From NCBI RefSeq assembly GCF_006175945.1, contig NZ_VAJL01000001.1, forward strand, positions 4,039,001 to 4,103,000: 64,000 nucleotides of DNA. The letters are read 5' to 3'. This document shows, in pieces, positions 8,467-17,062 of the stretch. Below the pieces are notes generated by a model that was given only the letters and a program-made list of their open reading frames with translations, did no database searches and was not told where the DNA came from. This stretch comes from Chryseobacterium mulctrae (lineage in GTDB: Bacteria > Bacteroidota > Bacteroidia > Flavobacteriales > Weeksellaceae). How positions within the stretch are numbered: the first letter of the stretch is position 1; each line of letters begins with the position of its first letter. A program made the position numbers and the translations under genes.

Positions 8467-8859
8467 ATGAAATTTACAATTGATGAAATTAATTCAGAAC
8501 ACCAAAAAGTAAAAAGTGGTGCTGATTTTCCAAATTATATTCAACAAATAAAACAACTGGGAGTATCTCATTACACAACATTTGTTGCTGATGGAAATAC
8601 AAAATATTTTGATGTTGAAAATAATTTTGCCGAAGCAGGAAAAAAATATGATGCTTTAGAAATCGCAGAAAATGCAGATCTTGAAAATTTTAAAACCAGA
8701 TTAAAGCTTCACCAGCAAGGCGGAACAGATTATCCTACATTTTGTAAAGACTGTGCCGAAAATGGTGTAGAAGGCTGGAAGATGGATCTCAATAAAATGA
8801 CCTGTACTTATTTTGATAAAAATCAGAATGATATTTTAGAAGAAAAAGTTCCGTCTTAA
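8467..8859 (+). CDS. DUF1398 family protein
   Basis: 130 residues, cytoplasmic. Matches the DUF1398 (YbcV-like) family: FPNYIQQIKQLGVSHYTTFVADGNTKYF in the N-terminal half and GGTDYPTFCKDCAENGVEGWKMDL in the C-terminal half, with the conserved FCKxCAExGVEKW-type motif. Two cysteines sit in FCKDC. The function of the family is unknown. It lies alone between a dispersed repeat and a long intergenic region. Confidence 0.85.
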   Translation: MKFTIDEINSEHQKVKSGADFPNYIQQIKQLGVSHYTTFVADGNTKYFDVENNFAEAGKKYDALEIAENADLENFKTRLKLHQQGGTDYPTFCKDCAENGVEGWKMDLNKMTCTYFDKNQNDILEEKVPS

Positions 8860-9203
8860 AATAATGAAGTAAATATTTTAAAAACTTCGAAATATAATTT
8901 CCTTGCTATTATAGATTTTTAATATTAATTTTGTTGGATATGATAGATGAATGAAATAATTTGTTTCTCATTTTGAATATCATTTTGACTTAGAAAATCG
9001 AAGCGTTAAGAAAATCAAGGATGTAAAACGCTAAGAAAATTCTATTGTTTGAGTGCGCGATAAAATAAGAAATAAAACAACAATCGTAAATACGCACGAG
9101 TTTAGAATTTTTAGTGAATAGCCTTTATTTTTAGCGAAGAATTTCAAGTCTTGAATTTTTGTTTCTTTTGTTTGAAGACAAAAGAAAAAGTAATAATAAA
9201 ATT
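8860..9203. other. 344-bp intergenic region with hairpins, no gene
   Basis: No ORF with a plausible start is seen. It contains GAAGCGTTAAG / AAAACGCTAAG direct phrases near 9000-9040 and a hairpin at 9163-9191 (TTTCTTTTG...GACAAAAGAAA) directly before the DUF2490 start. The hairpin and its flanks look like a dispersed flavobacterial element, but no second copy is in this window. Confidence 0.5.
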
Positions 9204-9878
9204 ATGAGGTTTTTAAAAAAGTTAGCGGTTTCTGTTTTGTGTTTTGGAAGCGTTCTGTCATTTGCTCAAGAAAGTGATTTGGGAGCTTGGTATATGTATT
9301 TTGGGAATAATAAGATTAGCAAAAAGCTGAATTTCCATAATGAGATTCAATACCGTAATTTTGATGGAATTGGTGATTTGGAACAATTATTAATTCGTAC
9401 CGGAATTGGCTATGATTTGACAGAAAATAACAATAATGTTTTGTTGGGTTATGGTTTTATTTTGAGCCAGCCTTATGTAAAAGGTGAAAAATCAGAGAAT
9501 ATTGAGCACCGTATTTTCCAGCAATTTATTACAAAACAGAAGTTCGGAAGATTTAATCTGCAGCACCGTTACCGTTTGGAAGAACGTTTTTTACAGGATG
9601 ATTTCAGAATGAGGTTCCGTTATTTATTAGGATTGAATATTCCGATCAACAACAAAGAAATGTTACCCAAAACTCTTTATGTTTCAGCGTATAATGAAAT
9701 TTTTCTTAATTTAGATAGTCCTGTTTTCGACAGAAACCGAGTTTATGGAGCTTTAGGATTTATCATTAATAAAAATATGAGAATTGAAGCGGGATATATG
9801 AATCAGCTTCAGGAAAATAAAAACCGCGGACAAATACAAATCGGTTTTTATAATAACATACCTTTTACTAAAAATTAA
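9204..9878 (+). CDS. DUF2490 outer-membrane-type protein
   Basis: The ATG at 9204 is chosen because it gives a clean signal peptide (MRFLKKLAVSVLCFGSVLSFAQ); an upstream ATG at 9159 would add 15 polar residues from a repeat element. The mature protein (about 200 residues) starts SDLGAWYMYFGNNKI and has alternating beta strands (FHNEIQYRNF, LQHRYRLEERF, RFRYLLGLNIPI, GAYMNQLQE-like end), typical of DUF2490, a predicted outer-membrane beta-barrel family of unknown function. Confidence 0.85.
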   Translation: MRFLKKLAVSVLCFGSVLSFAQESDLGAWYMYFGNNKISKKLNFHNEIQYRNFDGIGDLEQLLIRTGIGYDLTENNNNVLLGYGFILSQPYVKGEKSENIEHRIFQQFITKQKFGRFNLQHRYRLEERFLQDDFRMRFRYLLGLNIPINNKEMLPKTLYVSAYNEIFLNLDSPVFDRNRVYGALGFIINKNMRIEAGYMNQLQENKNRGQIQIGFYNNIPFTKN

Positions 9879-9886
9879 TTATTTTT

Positions 9887-10025
9887 AAACCACAAAAGAA
9901 ACAAAAGATTTTATGAGCCTTAAGTTGTTCAAAAGTTTTCAAAATTGTAAATGAATTAAAACATTACCTTTCGCAACCTTTGACATCCTCTTTCTTCGAT
10001 CATTTCTTTTGTAGCTTTTGTGGTT
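9887..10025. repeat. long imperfect inverted repeat (AACCACAAAAG...CTTTTGTGGTT)
   Basis: The two ends AACCACAAAAG and CTTTTGTGGTT face each other across about 115 bp, in the gap between DUF2490 and the antiporter gene. Similar end-inverted arrangements with other end phrases occur at 11849-11904, 30612-30714, 32167-32414 and 45746-45806. Confidence 0.55.
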
Positions 10026-10167
10026 AAAACTTATGTCTCAAAAAACTAAAGTAAAAAAGACTTTGATTCGGTCTTTAAAAACAGGATCTGTAAAGAGTTT
10101 TCACAACTAGAAAACTAAAATACTTAAAAACTAAATTTTTCTTATAACAACTAAATAATCACAGACC

Positions 10168-11778
10168 ATGATTCACGATTATGTAATTATTTCCATCGCT
10201 GTACTTTTATCGGTGATGATTTTGGTGATGGTAGGGCAGAAGCTCAAAGTAGCTTATCCGATTTTTCTTGTGATTGCAGGTTTACTCGTAAGCTTCATTC
10301 CGGGAATGCCGCAAATAGAAATTGAGCCCGATTTGGTATTTCTCATATTTCTTCCGCCCATTTTATTTGAAGCAGCCTGGTTTACTTCGTGGCAGGATTT
10401 TCATAAATGGCGAAAACAAATTTTTTCGATGGCATTCGGATTGGTTTTCTTAACATCGATTGTTGTTGCCTATCTTTCTTCATCAATTATTCCGGGATTG
10501 ACCGTTGCAATGGGATTTCTTTTGGGTGGTGTAAATTCTCCTCCAGATGCGGTTGCTGCAACTTCTGTTTTAAAAAACATGAAGATTCCTAAAAAAATTA
10601 CCACCATTTTAGAAGGTGAAAGTCTGATTAATGATGCATCGAGTTTAATTGTATTTAAATTTGCTTTGGCAGCGGTAATTTCAGGACAATTTATTTTCCG
10701 TGAAGCAGTTACGGATTTCTTTACAATGGCGATTGGCGGTGTTGCAGTAGGAATCGGAGCAGGTTTGGTTTTTGGAAAATTTTTAAGATTAATTCCTTCC
10801 AATTCTAATATTGATACCGTAATTACTCTGATTGTTCCTTACGTAATGTACGTTGCAGCAGAACATTTTCATTTTTCTGGAGTTTTGGCGGTTGTTGCAG
10901 GAGGATTGTTGATGTCTTATAATTCGCATTGTTATTTAAGCCATACTTCGAGAATTCAGACCGGAAATGTTTGGAGCGTCGTTATTTTCTTAATGAATAC
11001 CATTATTTTTATTTTAATTGGGCTTGAATTACCGATTGTAGTTGGCGCAATGAAAGACTATACAATTTCAGAAGGTATTTTTTACAGTATTGTGATTGGA
11101 GGTGCTATCATTTTCACTCGTTTGGCTTACAGTTATGCAATTGTTTATGTTCCAAGATTGTTGTCTAAAAAAGTTCGGCAGGAAAATCCAAAACCCGACT
11201 GGAAAGAACCTTTTATCATCAGTTTTGCAGCGATGAGAGGAGTAGTTTCTTTGGCTGCCGCACTTTCAATTCCTGTTTATATCAGTCCGGGAGAAGCCTT
11301 TCCGCACAGAAATATTATTCTGTTTGTAACTTTTGTGATTATACTGATTACTTTGGTGGGGCAAGGATTGTTGCTTGCACCAATTTTAAAATTCCTAAAA
11401 ATTGAAGATGCAGGAAGTGAACTTCCGGAAGAAAAGCAGGAGGCTATTTTAATGAAAAAATTAAAAGAAACCGCGCTTCAAAAACTGACTTCAGATTTTT
11501 CAGAATTATCAGAAAGTAACAGTCTCGTAAAACATCAGATTTATAAACTGGAAAACGAAATGAAATTAATTGCCGATAAAACTCAATGTATGGGTTCTGC
11601 AGTAGATTATGCAACCGCAATGAATGAAAATAAAGATGTTTTACGACAAGTCATTCAGGCGCAGAGAAACGAACTCCACCGTATGAAACGTGAAAAGATT
11701 TTTGACGATCATGTGATGAGAACTATCGAAATGCAACTCGATTTTGATGAAGCTAAGATTACAGGTTTTGCACATTAA
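10168..11778 (+). CDS. CPA1-family Na+/H+ antiporter
   Basis: 536 residues. About twelve membrane segments span residues 1-410, followed by a cytoplasmic, charged, helical tail of ~125 residues. Diagnostic NhaP/NHE motifs are present: GVNSPPDAVAATSVLKNMKIPKK (the DPV/PPDA region), EGESLINDASSLIVFKFAL (the ND ion-binding pair), HFSGVLAVVAGGLLMS and FAAMRGVVSLAAALSIP. The protein exchanges cytoplasmic Na+ (or K+) for protons across the inner membrane for pH and salt homeostasis. It stands alone with repeats on both sides; no regulator is adjacent. Confidence 0.92.
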   Translation: MIHDYVIISIAVLLSVMILVMVGQKLKVAYPIFLVIAGLLVSFIPGMPQIEIEPDLVFLIFLPPILFEAAWFTSWQDFHKWRKQIFSMAFGLVFLTSIVVAYLSSSIIPGLTVAMGFLLGGVNSPPDAVAATSVLKNMKIPKKITTILEGESLINDASSLIVFKFALAAVISGQFIFREAVTDFFTMAIGGVAVGIGAGLVFGKFLRLIPSNSNIDTVITLIVPYVMYVAAEHFHFSGVLAVVAGGLLMSYNSHCYLSHTSRIQTGNVWSVVIFLMNTIIFILIGLELPIVVGAMKDYTISEGIFYSIVIGGAIIFTRLAYSYAIVYVPRLLSKKVRQENPKPDWKEPFIISFAAMRGVVSLAAALSIPVYISPGEAFPHRNIILFVTFVIILITLVGQGLLLAPILKFLKIEDAGSELPEEKQEAILMKKLKETALQKLTSDFSELSESNSLVKHQIYKLENEMKLIADKTQCMGSAVDYATAMNENKDVLRQVIQAQRNELHRMKREKIFDDHVMRTIEMQLDFDEAKITGFAH

Positions 11779-11848
11779 ATTTAGAGTTTATTGATTTCGA
11801 AAATAGTTGAAATTATTTACGTTTAAAATATTTTGCTTTAATTTATAA

Positions 11849-11904
11849 GCCACGAATGCACGAATTTTTTTCATATTTGCTAAGTACATTTGTGCATTCG
11901 TGGC
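11849..11904. repeat. palindromic element with GCCACGAATGCACGAA ends
   Basis: GCCACGAATGCACGAA at 11849-11864 faces TTGTGCATTCGTGGC at 11890-11904, giving a ~15-bp stem with a 25-nt loop. The same end phrase occurs at 32167-32182 and (inverted) 32398-32414. It lies 70 bp after the antiporter stop and may also act as a terminator, though no T run follows on the plus strand. Confidence 0.7.
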
Positions 11905-12058
11905 AAAAAAATAAATTAATAAATTAGTCGTAATGGTTTAAATTAAATATTGACTCATGCAAATTTTACTGATAAAAGATTATTTCTAAATTTTTAATCT
12001 GTAAAATCAGCAAGAATTATATGTATAGAGTTTAGATTATTAAAACTTAAAATATTTT

Positions 12059-12445
12059 ATGAATATGAAATTCAAATCTCTACAACCAATTTTATGGACT
12101 GAAAATTTAGATGAAACCATCGGTTTTTATCTTCATATTTTAGGATTTACTTTAAATGAGAGAAATGACGATTGGCAATGGGCTTCTTTACAAAAAGATG
12201 GTATTCAGATGATGATTTCAAAGCCTAATCAACATGAGAAATTAAACAGCATCGGTTTTTCCGGCTCGTTTTATTTTAATGTGGAAAATGTAGATGTGGT
12301 ATGGGAAAATTTAAAAACAAAAGCCAATATTTGCTACGAAATTGAAACCTTCGAATGGGGAATGAGAGAGTTTGCCATCTATGATAACAACGGATATATT
12401 CTGCAATTTGCTCAACCTGCGTCAGAAATTAGCAGAGAGGAATAA
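12059..12445 (+). CDS. VOC family (bleomycin-resistance-like) protein
   Basis: 128 residues. FKSLQPILWTENLDETIGFYLHILGFTLNERNDDWQWASLQKDGIQMMIS is the first VOC module and EWGMREFAIYDNNGYILQFAQP the second, with the terminal Glu/Gln position of the fold. A second in-frame ATG two codons later could be used instead. Likely a small dimeric cytoplasmic binding protein or enzyme; substrate unknown. It is the third VOC gene in 5 kb but not closely similar to the other two. Confidence 0.85.
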   Translation: MNMKFKSLQPILWTENLDETIGFYLHILGFTLNERNDDWQWASLQKDGIQMMISKPNQHEKLNSIGFSGSFYFNVENVDVVWENLKTKANICYEIETFEWGMREFAIYDNNGYILQFAQPASEISREE

Positions 12446-12452
12446 AATTTGC

Positions 12453-12460
12453 TATTTTTG
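12453..12460 (+). promoter_or_regulatory. candidate -7 box (TATTTTTG) for glutaminyl cyclase gene
   Basis: TAnnTTTG match 21 bp before the ATG at 12481 and 8 bp after the preceding stop. No TTG at the usual -33 distance. Confidence 0.45.
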
Positions 12461-12480
12461 ATGAAATTTTAGAAATAAAA

Positions 12481-13521
12481 ATGAAAAACAGAATAATTGT
12501 AGGTTGTGCAGGACTACTTTTGGCAGCATCTTTTATGGTAGTGTCTTGTAAAAACGACGAAAAAATATTGACTTCTCTGGCTGATTATAATGCATCAATG
12601 GAAACTACAGGTTATCATTTTGGCGACAAGTTAGATCTTCCCAAAGATGTTTTAGAAACTGCAGAAAGCATCACTATCAGTTTTGGAGAAAAAGAATCTA
12701 CAAGCCTTGTTGTAGACCCAAAATATTTTATGTTAGGTGATAATGCGGTAACTTTTAATATTAAAACGAAAGGCGGCGAAACTTTATATCAGGATGCTAC
12801 AATTAATGTTTACAGCAAAAGCCCTGAACAAAATTTAAACTATGAAGTGGTTGCAGAATATCCGCACGATCCTAAAAACTTTACACAAGGGTTTCAGCTT
12901 GATGGAAATACAGTTTATGAAAGCGAAGGACAATACGGTTCATCAAGATTAATTACCTACAAACTTGGAGAAAATACTCCGATTAAAGAAACAAAACAAC
13001 CTGATGATGTTTTTTCTGAAGGAAGTACAATTGCAGGAGATAAAGTGTATCAGCTGACTTGGGAAAACAAAAAAGGATTTGTTTACGACAAAAGTACTTT
13101 AAGCATGGTTTCTGAATTTGCTTATCCCGATATGATGGTGAAAGGTTGGGGTTTAACGTATGACGGCAAAAATCTTATCGCTTCAGACGGAACCAAAAAT
13201 CTATATTTTTTAGATAAAAATGATCCTTCGAAAATGGTTAAATACATTTCTGTAGCAGGAAATACTTCAGTATACGACCAATTAAACGAGCTGGAATATT
13301 ACAAAGGATTTATCTATGCAAACGTTTGGCACAAACCTATTATTTTAAAAATTAATCCTGCAAACGGCGAAGTGGTAGGGAAATTTGATTTTACAAAAAT
13401 TGCTGATCCTTTTACTAAAGCAGACAGCGAAAATGTATTGAACGGAATCGCTTTCAAAGGTGATAACATGCTTGTGACAGGAAAAAAATGGTCTAAAATT
13501 TATGAAGTTGCTATCAAATAG
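12481..13521 (+). CDS. glutaminyl-peptide cyclotransferase (plant/bacterial beta-propeller type), lipoprotein
   Basis: 346 residues. A lipoprotein signal (MVVSC, Cys23) anchors it to the membrane. A ~95-residue beta-rich N-terminal domain is followed by a five-bladed propeller-type glutamine cyclotransferase domain: YPHDPKNFTQGFQLDGNTVYESEGQYGSSRL, VFSEGSTIAGDKVYQLTWENKKGFVYD, WGLTYDGKNLIASDGTKNLYFLD, LNELEYYKGFIYANVWHKPIILKINPANGEVVGKFDF and LNGIAFKGDNMLVTGKKWSKIYEV. The enzyme converts N-terminal Gln of exported proteins to pyroglutamate. In Bacteroidota many exported proteins have Gln at the mature N-terminus (SPI cleavage before Q), which fits a periplasmic role. Confidence 0.92.
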   Translation: MKNRIIVGCAGLLLAASFMVVSCKNDEKILTSLADYNASMETTGYHFGDKLDLPKDVLETAESITISFGEKESTSLVVDPKYFMLGDNAVTFNIKTKGGETLYQDATINVYSKSPEQNLNYEVVAEYPHDPKNFTQGFQLDGNTVYESEGQYGSSRLITYKLGENTPIKETKQPDDVFSEGSTIAGDKVYQLTWENKKGFVYDKSTLSMVSEFAYPDMMVKGWGLTYDGKNLIASDGTKNLYFLDKNDPSKMVKYISVAGNTSVYDQLNELEYYKGFIYANVWHKPIILKINPANGEVVGKFDFTKIADPFTKADSENVLNGIAFKGDNMLVTGKKWSKIYEVAIK

Positions 13522-13567
13522 TTAAAATTGAAAGCAAGTTCAGATTGAATAAAATAAAGTATGTAAA

Positions 13568-13599
13568 TTGGTAGCGTTCCTTTTGGAGCGCTATCTTTG
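13568..13599 (+). promoter_or_regulatory. promoter: -33 TTG, 21-bp spacer, -7 TATCTTTG
   Basis: TTG at 13568-13570 and TATCTTTG at 13592-13599 fit the Bacteroidota promoter with a 21-bp spacer. The TTG could be mistaken for the start codon of the following gene, but it is better explained as the -33 element. Confidence 0.65.
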
Positions 13600-13612
13600 T
13601 AAAAAAGTTTTT

Positions 13613-14518
13613 TTGAAATTAATATCTCTCTTTCTGGTTTTGGTTTTCTGTTCGGTTTCTGCGCAGAAAGTACTTCCTTTTGATACCTTAAAGCTTAAGG
13701 AAACGAAAGATATGTTTTCAGACGATTACGGAAATCTCTATCTGTACCGAAACAAAGATTTCAGTTTTACCAAATATGATTCTCTGGGAAAACAATTAGG
13801 CAAACTGATGTTTACTGTTCCGTTTAAAGTTCAGGAAATACAAAATCCTTTAACGGTGGCACTTTTTTCTGAAAATGCACAGGAAATGAAATTTGTAGAT
13901 CAAAATCTTAATGAAATTCAGAAGATTGATTTTAAACAAAAATTCAGCTTTATAAAACATGCTTATGCAGAAGATCTGCAACAGATTTGGTTGCTGGATG
14001 AAAGTACAAAACGTCTTCTTCAGTATAATTTCAGAAACGAAACAACCATCAATTCCTTTCCTTTTGATGCCAGTTTCGATGAGGTGATTGATCTTTTGGT
14101 TTTTGAAACGAAGGTTTATATTTTATCTAAAAATCAGTTCAGAGTGTATAATTTAAAGTTCGAAAAACTCTTTGAAGCTCCTGTAGAAAATGCAAAACGC
14201 TTCCGCAGAGAAAACGAAGTGATTTTAATTATTGCTAAAAATACCATATTCAAATATAATCCTGAGAAAGGTTTAACCAAAATTTTTGACGATCCCGACG
14301 CACAAATTGTGGATAAAAATTCGCTGTCATATTTTGAAATAAAAGGCAACAAACTCTATCTTTACACCCTTGAAGATATCGCTGATATTAAAAAACTTAA
14401 AGAAGCGGAAAACCAGAAAAAAGAACTTGAAAAATCCATCGAAAAATTGGAAAAAGAAAAGTCTGAAAAATCAGATATTCTTAAAATAATGGATGAAATT
14501 CAGGATTTAGGCTTTTAG
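13613..14518 (+). CDS. exported beta-propeller-like protein with C-terminal coiled coil
   Basis: The start is taken as TTG at 13613, which gives a compact signal peptide (KLISLFLVLVFCSVSAQ) and lies just after the -7 box at 13592-13599; a longer reading from TTG at 13568 would run through the promoter. About 301 residues. The mature part has repeated short strand pairs (YGNLYLYRNKDFSFTKYD, QIWLLDESTKRLLQYNF, KVYILSKNQFRVYNLKF, ILIIAKNTIFKYN), as in six-bladed propellers, and ends with a charged coiled coil (residues ~258-290, KKELEKSIEKLEKEKSEK). No named family recognised. It is 32 bp upstream of the deoxynucleoside kinase gene and may be cotranscribed. Confidence 0.7.
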   Translation: MKLISLFLVLVFCSVSAQKVLPFDTLKLKETKDMFSDDYGNLYLYRNKDFSFTKYDSLGKQLGKLMFTVPFKVQEIQNPLTVALFSENAQEMKFVDQNLNEIQKIDFKQKFSFIKHAYAEDLQQIWLLDESTKRLLQYNFRNETTINSFPFDASFDEVIDLLVFETKVYILSKNQFRVYNLKFEKLFEAPVENAKRFRRENEVILIIAKNTIFKYNPEKGLTKIFDDPDAQIVDKNSLSYFEIKGNKLYLYTLEDIADIKKLKEAENQKKELEKSIEKLEKEKSEKSDILKIMDEIQDLGF

Positions 14519-14550
14519 ATTTTAACATTTCAAAATAAAGAGACAGAAAT

Positions 14551-15165
14551 ATGCATATTGCAGTTACAGGAAACATTGGTGCAGGAAAAACTACTTTAAC
14601 GACGATGCTTGCCAAACATTACGGTTGGGATGCCCAGTTTGAAGACGTAGATCACAATCCTTATCTGGAAGATTTTTACGCAGACATGAGTAAGTGGAGT
14701 TTTGCTTTGCAGATTTATTTTCTGGGCAGCAGATTCCGTCAGGTAAAAGAGATCAGAGAAAGCGGGAAAAACATTATTCAGGATCGTACGATCTATGAAG
14801 ATGCGCATATTTTTGCAGAAAACCTGAATGATATGAAGCTCTTGTCGGATAGAGATTTCAAAAACTATGCATCGCTTTTTGATTTGATGAAAACTTTTGT
14901 TTCGGCACCCGATTTGCTTATTTATCTTAAATCTGACGTGCCCAATCTGGTAAAAAAAATCTATAAAAGAGGAAGGGAATATGAAGCTTCAATCAGTATT
15001 GAATATCTTTCTAAGCTGAATCAGAAGTACGAAAAATGGATTTCAAATTATACAGAAGGTAAACTATTGATTATCGATGTTGATAATCTTGATTTTGTAG
15101 AAAAACCGGAAGATTTCGGCTTTATTTTAGAAAAAATAGATGCTGAACTGAATGGTTTGTTTTAA
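14551..15165 (+). CDS. deoxynucleoside kinase
   Basis: 204 residues. The P-loop GNIGAGKTTL is at residues 7-16. Other family marks are the QIYFLGSRFRQ segment, the DRTIYED motif (DRS/DRT with catalytic/base-binding residues, ~79-85) and the lid-like KRGREYEASISIEYL. These match bacterial dNK/dGK-type kinases that phosphorylate deoxynucleosides for nucleotide salvage with ATP. Cytoplasmic. It precedes an ArsC-like gene by 23 bp. Confidence 0.92.
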   Translation: MHIAVTGNIGAGKTTLTTMLAKHYGWDAQFEDVDHNPYLEDFYADMSKWSFALQIYFLGSRFRQVKEIRESGKNIIQDRTIYEDAHIFAENLNDMKLLSDRDFKNYASLFDLMKTFVSAPDLLIYLKSDVPNLVKKIYKRGREYEASISIEYLSKLNQKYEKWISNYTEGKLLIIDVDNLDFVEKPEDFGFILEKIDAELNGLF

Positions 15166-15188
15166 AATAATCTAGCTTAAATTTTATT

Positions 15189-15539
15189 ATGATGATTAAG
15201 GTCTTACACAACGGAAGCTGTTCAAAATCTAATGCTGTTTTAGAGTATTTAGACGAAAATGGTGTTCAGTTTGAAATCTTCAATATCGTAGAAGACCCAT
15301 TAAGTGTTTTGGAACTGAAAACGGTTTTGAAAAAACTGAATCAAAGTGTTTTTCATATCATCAGAAAAGAAGAGAAATTATATCTTGAAAAATTTGCAGG
15401 AAAAGATCATTCTGAAGAAGAGTGGCTTCAGATTTTATCTGAAAATCCTTCTCTAATACAAAGACCAATCATTATAAAAGGTTCGGTTGCGATGTTGGGA
15501 AGACCTCTCGAAAATGTGAAATTCTTCATAGAAAAATAG
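15189..15539 (+). CDS. ArsC/Spx-type thioredoxin-fold protein (arsenate reductase family)
   Basis: 116 residues. Cys11 in NGSCSKSNAVLEYL is the ArsC nucleophile position; SLIQRPIIIKGSVAMLGRP near residues 86-104 matches the conserved LIxRPI...GRP region of the family. Families of this fold reduce arsenate with glutaredoxin or act as transcription regulators (Spx). No ars genes lie nearby, so an arsenate role is not supported by context. Start ATG at 15189 could also be one codon later (second Met). Ends at a palindromic terminator shared with the convergent gene. Confidence 0.82.
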   Translation: MMIKVLHNGSCSKSNAVLEYLDENGVQFEIFNIVEDPLSVLELKTVLKKLNQSVFHIIRKEEKLYLEKFAGKDHSEEEWLQILSENPSLIQRPIIIKGSVAMLGRPLENVKFFIEK

Positions 15540-15560
15540 ATTTTAAATCTACATAAAATA

Positions 15561-15590
15561 AAAAAGGTTAGTTTATAAACTAACCTTTTT
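15561..15590. terminator. bidirectional terminator between convergent genes
   Basis: A 30-bp perfect palindrome, AAAAAGGTTAGTTTA and its complement, flanked by A and T runs. It serves the ArsC-like gene (plus) and DUF493 (minus). Confidence 0.9.
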
Positions 15591-15612
15591 CTATTTTTGA
15601 ATTTTATTCAGC

Positions 15613-15918
15613 TTACAACAAAATTACATTTTCTATTGTTGCAACTTCTTTATAAATACGAACTACCTGATCTGCATCCAAAACAAAAGCATTGATGTTG
15701 CATGCCGTATATTTTCCGTTCTTGCTTTCGCGGTTTCCCAGTGTAAACTTTATACCGTCGAAAACTTTATAAATTTCTGTAAGCTTCGCATCATCTGTCG
15801 GAATAATAAATTTAAACAGATAATCTTCCGGAAAATCATGATTGTTTTCTAGTTTTTCCTTTAATGATTTATAAAATTCGTCAGGATTTTTGTTTTCATT
15901 TCCTTGTAATATTTCCAT
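15613..15918 (-). CDS. DUF493 (YbeD-like) family protein
   Basis: 101 residues, small alpha/beta ACT-like protein. The segments FPEDYLFKFIIPTDDAKLTEIYKVF, NGKYTACNINAFVLDADQVVRIYKEVATIENVILL match DUF493. The family has an ACT-like fold with a proposed regulatory role; in E. coli ybeD is next to lipB, but here lipB is 29 kb away. Cytoplasmic; function uncertain. Lies 40 bp downstream of DUF4197. Confidence 0.85.
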   Translation of the reverse strand: MEILQGNENKNPDEFYKSLKEKLENNHDFPEDYLFKFIIPTDDAKLTEIYKVFDGIKFTLGNRESKNGKYTACNINAFVLDADQVVRIYKEVATIENVILL

Positions 15919-15957
15919 CTTCTTCCTTAATTATATATAAATTTAATGAAAATTGAG

Positions 15958-16635
15958 CTATTTTCCAAATGGCGCAAGCAACGACGCCGAGTTTTGCTTC
16001 TCATGATCTTCGATGATATTAAAAAGACCGTTTACAATTTGCTCTGAAGCCAACATGCTCAATCCACCTGCGTTGACATTGGTTTTATTTCCACCTAAAA
16101 GACTTCCCAAAAGATTGCTTCCCGATAATGCAGTGTTGATGGTTTTTACGATGCCATATTTATTAAGTTCCTGCTCAACTCTTGGTGCAATTGCTGCAAC
16201 AAGTTGTGTCTGAGTTTTTTCTTTCAAGATTAAAGTGGCAGTTCCTTTTTCACCCTGAATAATTCTGGTTACATCTTGTGCATTAAGACTATTTACTGCT
16301 GTTTCTAAGATTGGTTTTGAAATACCTACTGTGTAAACTGCCGCTTCAGCAATGTATTCTCTCTCTTTCGCAACGATTGAAGGAGCTATTTTTTCTAAAG
16401 TAGTATTGATGTCTCTCAACTCTTTAGGTAGCGCTTTGTCTACTAAATTGTTTTGTAAGAAAGCTTCCTTGTTGCCGTAAATATTTGCTCCTTTGTTGAT
16501 TCCGCCTAATAAAACTCTTTTAATGACTGCTAATCCCAAATCTGAAGTAGCAAGGGTAGAGCAAGAATTTAAACTTGTGGTAATCACTGCACCTGTTCCG
16601 AAGATTAATGCAGCAGTTATAATATATTTTTTCAT
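15958..16635 (-). CDS. DUF4197 family lipoprotein
   Basis: The ATG at 16635 is used: it gives a signal sequence (KKYIITAALIFGTGAVITTS) with a lipobox-like LNSC. A nominal earlier start at 16698 is a TTG that coincides with the promoter -33 element. About 225 residues, mostly helical: LATSDLGLAVIKRVLLGGINKGANIYG, AVYTVGISKPILETAVNSLNAQDVTRIIQGEKGTAT, ALSGSNLLGSLLGG and a C-terminal NGLFNIIEDHEKQ. These match DUF4197, an envelope family of unknown function. Followed by DUF493 in the same orientation. Confidence 0.85.
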   Translation of the reverse strand: MKKYIITAALIFGTGAVITTSLNSCSTLATSDLGLAVIKRVLLGGINKGANIYGNKEAFLQNNLVDKALPKELRDINTTLEKIAPSIVAKEREYIAEAAVYTVGISKPILETAVNSLNAQDVTRIIQGEKGTATLILKEKTQTQLVAAIAPRVEQELNKYGIVKTINTALSGSNLLGSLLGGNKTNVNAGGLSMLASEQIVNGLFNIIEDHEKQNSASLLAPFGK

Positions 16636-16668
16636 TGTCAATTTTTTTATCATTTTCAAATAACGCAC

Positions 16669-16698
16669 CAAAGGTAAAGACAATTGTGTGTTTAACAA
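16669..16698 (-). promoter_or_regulatory. promoter of DUF4197: -33 TTG, 19-bp spacer, -7 TACCTTTG
   Basis: On the minus strand TTG (16698-16696), 19 bp, TACCTTTG (16676-16669) match the Bacteroidota consensus exactly. The start codon is about 33 bp further on. Confidence 0.8.
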
Positions 16699-17062
16699 AA
16701 ATTTATTTGTTTCAGGAAAAAATAGTCTTTATGCAGAGAATTATGAGGTTATTTAAAGCAAAAATCCTGATTGCTTAGATTTGAGACATTAAAAGCAGTT
16801 TTTGGGAGATTTTCGTCCAAAAAAAGCCTTTGTTTCAATGTGAAATATTCATTTATATCATTTTTTTTAATTGCGAAATTTATTAAAATTTAGTTTTATT
16901 TAACATATTTCACAAATTAACAACCAATTGATAAATTATTTAACTAAATTTAACATCAGTTGATATTTTTTATATTTTTGACCAAAGTCTTCTTTTGAGA
17001 AAATAGAATTTGCTAAAAAGCTATTTTACATATTTGATTTATACAAGATAAAATTAAACTAT
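16699..17062. other. divergent intergenic region upstream of the SusC gene
   Basis: About 360 bp, very AT-rich, with repeated TTTAAC/TTAACA phrases at 16900-16955 and a -7 candidate TATTTTTG at 16973-16980 without a matching -33 element. An 83-nt leader would precede the SusC ATG. No ORF or RNA gene is visible. Confidence 0.5.

Noticed and set aside
15189..15539. Arsenic resistance gene
   Set aside because: The protein has the ArsC fold and Cys, but no arsR, arsB/acr3 or other ars genes are near; kept as ArsC/Spx-like only.
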